Program-made: the position numbers and the translations under genes
Assembly (NCBI GenBank): GCA_030035585.1
Contig: CM057462.1
Span: 118,787,234-118,851,233, forward strand
Direction of reading: 5' to 3'
DNA: 64,000 nt
Source: Dugong dugon
Lineage: Eukaryota > Chordata > Mammalia > Sirenia > Dugongidae
The notes under the pieces: model-generated
Database searches by the model: none
What the model was told of the DNA's origin: nothing
The model's input: the letters and a program-made list of their open reading frames with translations, nothing else
Shown here: positions 47,530 through 58,292 of the stretch, one piece after another
Layout of the letters: each line of letters opens with the position of its first letter
How positions within the stretch are numbered: position 1 is the first letter of the stretch

Positions 47530-47680
47530 TGGATAATACATATTTACTGAGAGCGATTTGCTATGTGTCAGGCACTATGCAAAGTAGTTGACAAATTAAT
47601 CTTCACAACACTGCAATATCAAGCCTGTCTTGATCTCCACTTTCAGATGGACAAACAAGCTTAGTAATTTTCCAAGGTCT
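47530..47680 (-). mobile_element. MIR SINE
   Basis: 'gctatgtgtcaggcactatg', 'ttaatcttcacaacactgca' and 'cagatggacaaacaagctta' trace a reverse MIR. Confidence 0.75.
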
Positions 47681-48199
47681 GTATCAAATTTAAAACACTG
47701 ACTTTACAGAAAATCTGCTTTGATGTAGGTTTGAGTTAAAAGCAAAAAGATTATTTTAGAGCATCTCATAATTTGAGTTAGGTTTGAGAAGCAGTGGTTT
47801 AGTGAATTTAGTATCTGTAATGGTGAGATTTTGGTCTACAAAGTCTAATCTGGAATGTCTTCAAGTAAAATAAGAAGGTCTACTCCATTATTCTGGAAGG
47901 ATAATACAATGAAACCTATGACAGCTGGAACTCGATGGGATTGCCTTGTTTTTCTGGGTCTTGGAAGTTTTCTGTGTTTGACAGTGTGCAGTCTTACGAC
48001 TTTTCTATCACTTCTTTTAATGGAAAATATTTGAGTTTTCCTCCTCTGACAGGTTTCTGCCTTATACTGGTTCCAAATGTTGCAGGTTTTACTGTATTAG
48101 TTTCTTACTGGAATATGATATAATTTCACTCTGAAGGGGTCCTAATAATAAAGGATTAGTATAGAGAGGTCATTCCTTTTGAAAATAATGTTCCAGAAA

Positions 48200-48850
48200 A
48201 TGATGCCACTTCTACTTGAAACTCAACATGCCCTAAGCTTTTCTAGACTCCGTAAACAGCATCCACGCCAGAGACTGCAGTCACCTTTGCTTCTTGCTTC
48301 CTATTTATTGCTTCCTAAAGCCAACTGGTCACTAAGTCCTACTGACTCTTCACTTGATTTTTATAGCTGCTTACTGCCAATGGGATGAGATCCAAACTTA
48401 GCATTACAGTTGGGTCCCAAACTACCTCTTCAATCTCATTTTTAAAAATGTTTTAAACTACTGCTCTCCATACATCTATATTATTCAACCTCCTTGAATC
48501 ACTTACTTGCCTTTTTATAAGACAGCATGCATGCCCTTATGTATCTCAGGGCTGCCTGTACCTTCTAATTCCCCTCTGCCTGGATTGACAGTCTCCCCTA
48601 GCCACGGCCTATTCACCTTCAGTAAGGATCAAACATTATATCCTCTACAAAGCCTTCTATGATGACACAAGGACAGCTGCTCCCTTCCCCGTAGCCTCAG
48701 AGTACTTAGAAACAGGTCTACTATAGTGTATGTATGTCTGTCTGTTTTCCCCATTACAGCTGAACTGTACCCTATTCATTTTATAGCCTGAAAGATTGAA
48801 TGTACTTATAATGGTTTTTGAATAAACTTGGAAAGAATCATCTTATAACA
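48200..48850 (+). mobile_element. L2 LINE, 3' ~650 bases
   Basis: A forward L2: 'ccaactggtcactaagtcct', 'ccaatgggatgagatccaaa', 'gtgggtcccaaactacc'-like, 'ctctgcctggattgacagtc', 'caaagccttctatgatgaca', 'tacttagaaacaggtctact' follow the L2 3' order. Confidence 0.75.
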
Positions 48851-51328
48851 GCTTAAACCATGTCTTTATCAAACCAGGAACTCAGAGAAACATCAGAGCA
48901 GCAAAGTAAATGTAACGAACAGAAAAAGTGTCTGGGTTTCTTTATGAAAAATAAACAATTTCATTAATAAGTGAAGGTGAAATATACGCTTAAAACTTGA
49001 GTAGATCAGGAATATTACAATTGAAGGGACGGTATCAAAGTTGGGGGCTTTCTAAAGTCCTCAGTCAGTAATAACTTAAGTGAGCTGCCCTCTGATAGTA
49101 CCTGGCCTCACCCAACATACGTTTTCTGGTTCAAAACCATTTATTTACTTTCTGAGAATGGAAAGCTAGTAAGAAATAATGTAGCAGAAGGGCATGTGTG
49201 GCTTTACTGACACAAATACCTTACACAAACGTACTTACATAAATGGGGGGCAGGAATGGTTTTTACTGCTATAGTCCCATGGTGGCTACTTACTAAGAGA
49301 CTGCTGAATGAATTAATGAATTTATTATTAAGCTGTATTAACTTATTATAAGAGACAGATTCAAGTCCTGTGTATTCTGGAAAGAAAACTCAAATGGATC
49401 AACAACAAACTCCTTAGGGTCAGAAACGCATTGTATGATCCCCTAAATTTAAAAGAAAATGTCATATATGACAAAGCTAAAGCTTGGAAAACATTCAGTT
49501 TGCTCTGGCTGATCAAGCATATCATGAGACAATTGCCATAAATTCCCCAAGAATGGAAAACAAAACCAGTGAAAACAGGGAACACCAAATACTTGGTAAA
49601 AAGACTATACACTAAAATTACCGAAATGCTGTAAATCGTAGGATATATTTAAAATCAAACAGCCCCAAGGAAACTACATGTTTTTGCCTTCTAAGCACTT
49701 TTCTGGAAATAATAAAATCCTCCTATTTAGTATGCTTAAATTAGATGCCTAACATTTTATAACCCATAATAATCTTACTTAGATGTTCTCTGAATGAACT
49801 TCCCTTTAATGATAGAACTGTAATTGTGTATACAATCAAATGTAAATGCTCATCTTAGTCTACCTATGAATGCATTATTTGGAGAACACTGTGTCTTAAA
49901 AATGTTCCTGATTAAAATAAAAATCTATTTCTAAATGTATCCCCATAGTATCTAAATCCGTTATTCATAATTAGAGGCTGACTTAACAATCAGAAATAAA
50001 AGGATGGACCTTATCCCCAATTTAGTTCTACCTTCAGGATAAAAGCTCCCTCAACTGACATTTATGATATTATTATTGCCTCCAAATGATGCCATGACTA
50101 CTCAGTTAACTGGTGGGGGGGCGGGGGGGGGATGGCTGGGCAATGTTTAAATCCAAGATCTCTGGCCCTGTGTCATAACCTTTTCTCTGCTTCCTCTTCT
50201 TTGCTGGTATTTTCAATTATCATTTAGTTCAGCTAACAACTCAAACGGGAAAATCTGAAGGATAAGCTTTCTACACAGATAGGGTAAAATCCAAGTACTT
50301 TTCATGTTAGTCATTCTGGCTGAGGTTTAGTTTCAAAACAGTCTATTTTGGGCACTCCCGAAAATCAACACCACCCACTTTTACTTTATTAATCTACCAT
50401 TCCCTCCCCTTTGGGAACTAACAGGGTTAATCTAAGGCCCAGCTCTGGTCCTCTTTTGGACCCTAAAGAAGGAAGGTTATACAATTAGAGAGAGTAAGGG
50501 ACTAAAAGGAAGATGAAGCAGAGAAGGTGAGTGCCTAGAACGAGGTCAGCTGACCTCCATTTCAGCGCACTTCTTTGACATTTTTTGGTTTAGGTTCATC
50601 CACTTTGGCTCTTTGTTAAAATAAGCTTCATCAATTTGACTGGTATTCTGGGTTCTGGCCTCCAGGTATCCTGATCTCTTTCTATGCTACTGCATGAAAG
50701 TTGTTTCCCCAACTGCTTCCCTCTGGATCCTGCCATTCTGTAGGCATTTCTGCCCTCTCCTAGAAAATCCTGGTCTGCCAGGACAGGCTATTTCCATCCC
50801 CTTTGCCTTCTCATGGGTCTACAGTACACATTTCCAAGTTAAAAGTAATTGCTACTGGACCCAAGCAGTTTGTCCTATATCATATATTTTAAAATACTCA
50901 GTATCCTACATTTTCTTTTTATCATATACTGTTCTGGTTTTCTTGAATTTTGGAAGAAGAGGGTATTTTGCCACAGTCATGGGTGACTAGCTTGGTACAG
51001 CCAGCACATTTCTTCACTGGCCACGGCCCAATCTGCCTTAAAATGGAAGTAAAACAAACCTTCCCTTTCAGGTATTAGAGAAAATAAAAATGGAAACAAC
51101 AAAGAAGCAAGCAAGCAAGCAAATAAATAAAAAAACAAAACCCAAACTTTTTGCTGTTAGGAAACGTACTAAAATAAAGTAGTTGTTTTCTTCAGTTTTG
51201 GTAAAGCTGTTTTATTACTTGGCTAACAAAATAAGTAAATAAAGTGACTCTGGTCAAGCTGATGCTAAAACTCACCAAAACAGGTATTTTTATTTAATTC
51301 TGCAAAAGCAATCTGGTGTTTCAAATGT
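48851..51328. other. ZNHIT6 intron, no recognised feature
   Basis: No named repeat and no conserved frame. It contains the G-rich tract at 50115 and an AAGC microsatellite at 51103-51130. Confidence 0.5.
50115..50131 (+). repeat. G7-C-G9 tract
   Basis: Sixteen G in 17 bases inside otherwise AT-rich intron sequence. It is a strong G-quadruplex candidate on the plus strand and C-rich in the ZNHIT6 transcript. Confidence 0.9.
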
Positions 51329-51618
51329 AGGCAGTCCCCAGGTAACGAATGAGATCCATTCCTAACTGTGCCTCTAAGTCAAAATTTATAAGTCAGTAAA
51401 AGGTGCATCGGCTCTTAGTTAACCTTATTTTAGTGCAAGAAAAGGCTTGAAGCCTTTTCAATGATTTAAAAGCTATGCATGCAAGAGAAGGTGACTGTGA
51501 TGAAGAATTTGTAGTGAGTGGGGTTCAATCGTTTCAAAGTGTGGGCAAATTTACAAAACATTAAAGGGCAAGTAAAAGTTGTCCCTAAGTCAGACATTTG
51601 TAAACCGGGAACTGCCTG
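51329..51618. mobile_element. TcMar/Tigger-type MITE with inverted termini
   Basis: The left end TAGGCAGTCCCCAGGTAACG and right end (complement) CAGGCAGTTCCCGGTTTACA are inverted repeats of the CAGGCAGTCCCCG type. A TA dinucleotide follows the right end, and TG precedes the left one, as expected of a decayed TA target. About 290 bases, non-coding. Confidence 0.8.
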
Positions 51619-52074
51619 TACAGGCTTATTAATTTAAATTATAAACAATTACATTCATGTAGCCATTAAAATAGTAGCCAATGGATACTATTTACAGTTA
51701 TTCAAGGTCAGGTAAGCACATACAAAGGAAATGAGGCATTCAGTTTTATTCCCCCCACTGCACTGAGAAAAAAGGATTTCCTGAACCAAGACAAGGCAGT
51801 AATTTCTGAAGTCACCCATATGTTATGCCCACACTAGCAGCCGAGGATGCAGAGCGATCAAATGCTCAGAGTGGTGCAGAAGTGTTAGAATGGTCAGACA
51901 GAAACTGTCACTAGGTCCTCAGAAGAAGACTGGGAGAATATGCAGTTAGTTTCCAGGCCTAAAAAAGATAGAAGAGACAACTATCCAAAAAGGTTATTTC
52001 ATTTTTCATAAAGACTCTCAGAGGTGTTCTCCTAGCAGGCCTGTAAGACTAAAGTCACAATATACTCATCAAGT

Positions 52075-52445
52075 GCTGAAGTTTTCTTTGTTCTTCTTAC
52101 TCTCTTGTGCTGAGTTACTTTTGTTTGTGGATTTATTTTTCATTTCTTTTGTTTTTGTAGATTTTGTTTTTCTGAGACTTTATGTTTTTCCTCTTTATTT
52201 TTATGAGTTGGTTTGTTAACTTTCTTTGTGGTTACCATGAATTTTACCATTATCTTTCTAAGTTTGAAGCAGTCTACCATTACTTGTATTGCCTTGTCTT
52301 CCTCTCCATTAGAAGGTTCTATACCTATGCCATTTTCCCCTCTTTTATTGTTTTGATGTTGTTGTCATTTACTGATTAACTGCTCTGAGACCCTGTTGTA
52401 TTTCTTTTGTTTTTGGATAGTCCTCTTGAGTTCATTTCCTAGATT
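52075..52445. mobile_element. T-rich L1-like fragment, uncertain
   Basis: 'gtggttaccatgaattttac' and the surrounding T-rich text resemble an antisense L1 segment in older mammalian copies. Assignment is tentative. Confidence 0.3.
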
Positions 52446-52849
52446 GGCACACCATGGTATGAAACATGAGTAACATTTAAAGGAACTAATTAGACAAAAT
52501 ATGGTACAGGTGAAGAATTGAGTTTGTAAGAGGAAACATAGATACTAGAGGAAGGAAGAATTACTTAATGACTGATCAGAGGTAAATTCCAAGAGAACAA
52601 TGCAACTGTTCTGTTTAAACATAGATTACATGGAATTAATTTTAGGACTTTGCTAAATGAAACTGAAAGAATGTCATCTGAGAGTTTCTTTTACATCAGT
52701 ATTGTTCATGAATTATGTAAGTGGTTGAATCTCCATTTCAAAATTACTGATTTGGGCTTACATGGATGCTGTAACTCTGGAGAATTAACTTTGCAGAAAT
52801 CACAGAACCTTCTATGCTGTCTTCACTTGGGGTCCCATATCTAAGAGAG

Positions 52850-53374
52850 TGTCATGGATTGAATTGTTTCCCCCAAAATATGTGCCAACTTGGCTAGGCT
52901 ATGATTCCCAGTATTGTGTGACTATCCACCATTTTGTCCATCTGCTGTGATTTTCCTATGAGTTGTAAATCCTAACCTCTATGACTTTAATGAGGCAGGA
53001 TTAGAGGCAGTTGTGTTAATGAAGCAGGACTCAATCCACAAGATTAGGTTGTGTTTTAAGTCAATCTCTTTTGAGATATAAAAGAGAAAAGCAAGCAGAC
53101 AGACATATAGAGACCTCATTACCACCAAGCAAGAAGAGCTTGGAGTGTGTGTCCTTTGGACCCAGGGTCCCTGCACTGAGAAGCTACTTGACCAGGGGAA
53201 GATTGATGACAAGGACCTTTCCCCAGAGCTGACAGAGACAGAAAGCCTTCCCCTGGAGCTGGCACCCTGAATTTGGACTTTTAGCCTCTTAGACTGTGAG
53301 AGAATAAATCTCTCTTCATTAAAGCCATCTCACTGGGGGTATTTCTGTTACAGCAGCACTAGATGACTAAGACA
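52850..53374 (+). mobile_element. MaLR-type LTR (5' LTR of a provirus remnant)
   Basis: A 525-base LTR beginning TGTCATGGATTGAATTG and ending GATGACTAAGACA, with an AATAAA poly(A) signal near 53304. It matches the solo LTR at 60007-60506 over its length. Internal sequence follows directly, so this is the 5' LTR of a partial provirus. It is antisense to ZNHIT6. Confidence 0.92.
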
Positions 53375-54255
53375 GAACTTGGTACCAGAAGTGGGGTGCT
53401 GCTCTAACAGACACCTAAAATGTGCAAGAAGTTTTGAAATTGTGAATGGACAGAGGCTGGAAGAGTTTTAAAGTGCCTAACAGTAAAAGCCTAGATTGCC
53501 TTGAAGAGACTGTTGGTGGAATTATAGATGTTAAAGACAATTCTGGTGAGGACTTAGAAGGAAGTGAAGACAGATGTTACACTGGAGATGGCGCAGATGG
53601 CAAGAAGCAGCAGCAGAGAAACGGAAGCAGCAGAAAAAGGAGACCAGTGCAAGGCAGCGCTGAAGCTGACCCACAGAGCAAGGGGGCTGGGTGCCTTTGG
53701 CAGGAGGCTTCCTGGCAGAGTGGGGTCCTCTGAGTACTTATAGGTGGAGCTAGGTTCGCTGACCCATGGAGCAACAGAGCTGAGTGCCTTCTGGCTGAAA
53801 TTCACTGGCTGAGTGAGGTGCCTCCAGGCACTTATTGGTGGAGTTAAAGAGCTCTGGAACACTTGCCCCAGCAGGGCAGACTCTGGCAATGAGGCCGAGG
53901 GGCTGAGAGGCCAAGGAACCTGGGAACAGAAGCTGAAGAGACAAGGAACAAAGGAAGCAGAGCTGCCTCAGTCTCAAAGGGTAGGGCCACGACCTCTGGG
54001 GTCTCAAAGGGTGGAGTTGCCACTAAGATGTACCAGGCAAATGGGACTGACCAAATTCGAAGCAGCAGAGTTGCTGTTCCACTGGGCCTGAAAAGCATAG
54101 CTGAAGTTTGGAGCCTAGGGGCCTCCACTCAGAATCTGGTTAATGTGGCTAATACCCAGAATCTGGAGGGTAGGGCCATTACCTAAATGGTCTCAGAGAG
54201 CAGAAGATTATTTTCAAGCCTTGAGAGCTAATGTAATTGGCCTAATTTCATGTTT
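53375..54255 (+). mobile_element. MaLR internal remnant with primer-binding site
   Basis: Directly after the LTR lies TTGGTACCAGAAGTGGGG, the primer-binding-type sequence seen in ERVL/MaLR elements. It is followed by 'gtgctgctctaacagacacc' and 'ggacagaggctggaagagtt', typical of MaLR internal regions. No gag, pol or env frame is intact; the open frames here are short and overlap on both strands. There is no 3' LTR: the element ends against a Tigger1 fragment. Confidence 0.82.
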
Positions 54256-54634
54256 CAGGGAACAGGGAGGCCTGAGGAGAGGGAGAGAAACAGGGGAACA
54301 GCCAACTGGTAGAGCAGTCACAACACACACATTTATCAATTAAATTCGCTGTCTTATATGGACACGGTTCACGGTGCCCCAAAACAATTTCAATAGTAAC
54401 ATCAAGATCACCGATTACAGATCACCATAACAGATATAACAATAATGAAAAAGTTTGAAATACTGCAAGAATTATCAAAATGTGACACAGAGACATGAAG
54501 TGACCACACACTGCTGGAAAAATTGTGCTGAGAGACTTGCTCGATGTAGGGTTGCCAAACATACAATTTGTAAGAAATGCAATATTTTCGAAGTGCAATA
54601 AAGCAGAGCGCAATAAAACGAGGTATGCCTGTAT
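54256..54634 (+). mobile_element. Tigger1 3' end
   Basis: Forward Tigger1: 'gggaacagggaggcctgagg', 'acacacacatttatcaatta', 'ccataacagatataacaata' and the terminus 'gcaataaaacgaggtatgcc' 'tgta'. The 5' part and transposase are absent. Confidence 0.9.
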
Positions 54635-54636
54635 TG

Positions 54637-54775
54637 TTACCGTCATTTAAGAGATGAGGAAACTAAGGCAAGTGAGGTTATGTAATTTACTCAAGATAAC
54701 AGAATCAATGGCAGGCAGAGCCGTGATTCAAACCCAACTTTTCACAGCTTGGACTCTTAAACCTCTAAGTTATAC
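54637..54775 (-). mobile_element. MIR SINE
   Basis: 'taagagatgaggaaactaag', 'gaatcaatggcaggcagagc' and 'cttggactcttaaacctcta' give a reverse MIR. Confidence 0.85.
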
Positions 54776-55441
54776 TAGCAAATCAAATTGAGAAAAGACT
54801 AACCACACTAGACTGGTCTAGTATGAAATGGATCAAATAGTTTTAATTAAACAATGGAAAAAAGGGGGAAAAAAGCATCAGGTGTCTTTAAAGATCAGAG
54901 CTTTGCAATTCACTATGGTGATGCATAACCAGCACTTACACAGCAACTTCAGACTTTGCAGAGACCCTCAGAGATCATCTAGTGTAATCTAATTTATCAC
55001 CCCACTAATAAAGGAACAGAGCCCACTCAAATCTGACAGTTTGTTAAAATCTGATTCTCTTTACATTTTTATGCAGTGTTCTTCCATTATGGTCACCTGC
55101 TCATACAAATTTTTACATTTCCAAAAGGTAAGAATTTGAACACTGGAAGTCTCTTGCATAAACTATTTCTTGAAATAAATTGAGACTTAGAAATCTTTTA
55201 GTTCTACATGGCAATATTTAAAAATTATTTTAACCAGGGTAATTTTTCAACCGAATTTATGTTGTATTATGATAAGTGTGATTATTTTAGAATTTTAATT
55301 TGGAAGTCATTTTTAAAAGTCTTAAGTTTTGCTGATAATCATTTAATTAGTATGGTAACTATCTACTTATGCTAATCAAGCTACTTAATTATATACAAAA
55401 TTAGAAAAAAATCAAAGAAATGGAGAGGGGAGCAGTTTTAC
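54776..55441. other. ZNHIT6 intron next to an exon, no recognised feature
   Basis: AT-rich, no repeat named. Confidence 0.5.
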
Positions 55442-55519
55442 CTTACTAAATTTTGCTGTACACATTCAACCTTCATTAAAATTTGGACACCAGTCTGAAA
55501 GCGAATGTAGGCTTTCAAC
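55442..55519 (-). CDS. ZNHIT6: ZNHIT6 internal exon (LKAYIR block)
   Basis: This 78-base minus-strand exon lies between acceptor TTTCAG (55520-55521) and donor GTAAAA (55440-55441). It enters with one base that completes an arginine codon (AG plus G) and leaves with two. It encodes LKAYIRFQTGVQILMKVE and CVQQNLV, an amphipathic region typical of the ZNHIT6 C-terminal half. An overlapping GTAAGG five bases upstream looks like a stronger donor, but using it would put a stop codon in the next exon, so I chose the downstream GT. The next exon toward the 3' end is 20.1 kb away, the largest intron in the window. Confidence 0.95.
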
Positions 55520-56164
55520 CTGAAATAAAAAGGTCATATTAAATGAAGCAAACTTGATTTTTAATATATTTCAGGAGTGTCTTATGAAGATTATACATTT
55601 AAGAGCAGCTAATAATACTTAAAATTCATCTAACCAAGCATAGAAAAGGGGTTAGAGATATTTTCTAGCCAAGATCTGAATAAAAAATTACTTTTCTTCT
55701 CTCTCTTCAATTAAATAACTTGAGAAATACCTACTTGACTAAATTAATCTGAATATTTTATCTAGTTTTAAACTTTCTTATTCCATTTAGTGACAAATAC
55801 CTAACGAATACACAATAACATTTATCTGAACAGTGCCAAATGTCTTACTGTCAGGTATATGACTAATAACTGGATTATCAATTATAAGGAAAAAAAACTC
55901 AACCACAGCAGCAGTCACAAAGACTGATATGGGACATGGATCTAGTTCACTTGGGTACTAGCCTGAAACAAATGAAGAATGAGATTTAAATAGAACTGGA
56001 TCAGAGATTTTAGAATCTACTCAGTCTAAATTTTAAAGACCAGGTTACTCTGGAACCAAATCAAGTATTCATATCCCAAGCAAGTATCATCTGGTGACAG
56101 GAAGTCAGCTGGGTTCCTGCCTAGGACCGCTAATAACTCAAACTCTTAATAATAGCTTCCTTTT
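55520..56164. other. ZNHIT6 intron, no recognised feature
   Basis: AT-rich, no repeat named and no extra exon seen. Confidence 0.5.
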
Positions 56165-56395
56165 CTTAGGAGTTGCCCACTACGTGCTGGCCCTGTATTA
56201 GGTGCTTTGTATATGTTGTTTCTTTTAAGCTTCATAACAACCCTATCTAGTAGGTATTATCATTCCCATTTTACTGATGGAAAAAATCAAGGCCTAGAAG
56301 TTAGGTAACTTCCTCCTGATCACATAGCTAATAATGGACACAACCAGCTATTTTAACCCAGATATTCATGACCAAATCTTTCCATTATGCCATAT
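56165..56395 (-). mobile_element. MIR SINE
   Basis: A long reverse MIR: 'ctacgtgctggccctgtatt', 'taacaaccctatctagtagg', 'cccattttactgatggaaaa', 'gatcacatagctaataatgg'. Confidence 0.87.
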
Positions 56396-56654
56396 TAGCC
56401 ACTTTTGTCCACGCTGTATTTCTGGACAGGAGGCAAAGTATACTTTACTGAGTTCTGTGAATACCTGGCATAATCAGGATTTCCTGTCTTTAGCCGTTAC
56501 TTGGAAACTCTTAATTTTCATTTTAGGGTCTTTGGTTCAACTTAAAAGGTAGTTTAGTACAAGGATAAAGAGTGCAGAGTCTGATGCCAGTTGGCTTGAG
56601 TTTGAATCCTGACTCCCCCACTTATTAGCTATATGAAATTACTTAACTCTTTTA

Positions 56655-57244
56655 TGCTTCTTGGGACAGAATGCTCCCCAAAACATTTTTGGGTTCTCAG
56701 GTTTCTCAGGAGGCTACTTCTCCCACTTAAAAGTATATGCTGCCCTCCAGTGGGGGCTTGTGTAACGATGAAAAAAGAAACATTCTTTGGCGAAAATTCA
56801 CTAAGACAGAAGGCTTAGGTATGAGGCAGTGCATCCAGGGAGTGTGACTGGGTCAAACTTTTGTCTCTTTTGGCTTTTGTACAGCTAGATAATCCTTATA
56901 AGCGTATTTATGACTTCCTGTGTGACAGTTAGGGAGCCCTGGTGGGTGTGGGTTTGTGTTTGTGTGTGTGTGTGCGCATATGTGTCATATTTGGAAAGCC
57001 AATGTAACAAAATGGAAGGTGCCACCCTCCAAAGATTCGTGGGACAGATGGAGCCCACTAAACACTGCTCCAGACTATAGCCAATGTTTTGTGGGAAAAA
57101 GTATGCTCGCATGAAATTTTCAAAATTCGTATTACCAACCAAAAATCTGAACACACTCAATTTGGAAGCATGCATTCCACTACTGAAAACACATGCCATC
57201 ATCAAAAAAAATTCAAAATATGAAAAAATCCTAGCTTAAAAGGG
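56655..57244. mobile_element. Unclassified insertion inside a MIR, imperfect duplication
   Basis: 590 bases lie between TTAACTCTTTTA (56643-56654) and TTAACCACTTTAA (57245-57257), consistent with a decayed target duplication. Inside there is 'agggagccctggtggg' at 56931, an AfroSINE-like head scrap, running into a TG microsatellite. The right end is A-rich ('catcaaaaaaaattcaaaat'). I recognise neither half as a family. Confidence 0.5.
56945..56976. repeat. (TG)n microsatellite
   Basis: An imperfect TG run directly after an AfroSINE-head-like scrap. Confidence 0.8.
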
Positions 57245-57550
57245 TTAACCACTTTAAGGCTTAGTTTCCCCATCTGTAAAATGGGTATGATAATGGTAAT
57301 CTACCTTATAGGGCTATTGTAAGGATTAAATGAATGCATGAAAGATAGTTCAAAGAGTATCTGAACACAGTAAACAGTAAATGTTCCTGACAAACCTTTG
57401 ATTAAATACCAAGGAAATGTGGCAGAAATTACATTACACTAACATATCACATTCTAATAAAACATCATGGCTTTACACAATAAATATACACGTTTAACAA
57501 GTAACTGAACATTTTTAATAATTTCAGAAAGTTTCAATTTTAAAACATAC

Positions 57551-57631
57551 CTTTGACGAATTACAGGATCAGACTTTTCAGGATCAATGTAAGTTCTTAG
57601 GATTTCATTAATAGTTTTATTATCCGGTACT
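57551..57631 (-). CDS. ZNHIT6: ZNHIT6 internal exon ([10 protein letters not shown] block)
   Basis: This 81-base minus-strand exon has acceptor GGGAAG (57632-57633) and donor GTATGT just below 57551. It completes an arginine codon and encodes [19 protein letters not shown] and then SDPVIRQ. This matches the ZNHIT6 family segment that precedes 'RLKAYIR'. A competing AG two bases further in would shift the frame. The phase of the upstream exon (ending AG) fixes the chosen border. The flanking intron toward the 5' end carries an antisense L1 3' end and two MaLR-type LTRs. The exon itself shows no frameshift or stop, so the gene looks intact here. Confidence 0.95.
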
Positions 57632-58292
57632 CTTCCCAGAAAAGAGAAAAAAGAAAAGAAAACCCACATTATCATTTATAATTTTCGACTAAAGGTGTTA
57701 ACTTAGAATTACTAAATCCTGTGGCTTTTTTGTTTAAATAACTGAACACAGACCTTTTATTTTAATCTTGGCAAAATGTAACACTGTTTTAAGCAAAAAT
57801 TACTTAGGAAAAAGTTCAAAAAGACTTCTTGGACACACTTAACAAGGTCTTAAAGAACAACATTTTGAGAAGCTCCCTATAAATCAATTATAAAAATGCA
57901 AAGCTTCTTTTAGCACATACCTGGGCTCAAACATGAAAGAAGTCAGGATGTGAGACTTTCAGAAATCAAAACTCTTACAAAAGGTTTCAGACGATGCTAA
58001 TTTCACTGAATGCTCAAATGAATTCATTCCAATTCACAAAGCCAGATTAAAAAATTGATATGAATTTCCCCAGGAACAAAGTGTTTTATGTTTTCCAACT
58101 TTTCTACATGTACATTGTTTTAAACTATAAAGTTGTAGAAACAAAATTAAGACATTGCTTTGAAATAGCAATTTTCCTCTATCATTCATACATGCCCATA
58201 TATACTGTTGTGCTATATACTCCATCTGTAAAACGTAAGTCCTTCCCCATTTTAGTGTAGTATATGAAGTTGAAATAAGAAAGTCCTTTACG
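57632..58292. other. ZNHIT6 intron, no recognised feature
   Basis: AT-rich, no repeat or extra exon seen. Confidence 0.5.

Larger units (their letters stand above)
56545..57390 (+). mobile_element. MIR SINE split by a 590 bp insertion
   Basis: The 5' half (56545-56654) runs from 'taaagagtgcagagtctgat' to 'gaaattacttaactctttta'. The 3' half (57245-57390) resumes 'taaggcttagtttccccatc' and 'tgtaaggattaaatgaatgc'. Both halves contain the same MIR segment at the break. Confidence 0.82.

Noticed and set aside
53446-54128. Cluster of overlapping frames on both strands
   Set aside because: All lie inside the MaLR internal remnant and show no retroviral domain motif.
56931-56976. AfroSINE head beside a TG run
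   Set aside because: Only about 16 bases match; too short to call a separate SINE copy.
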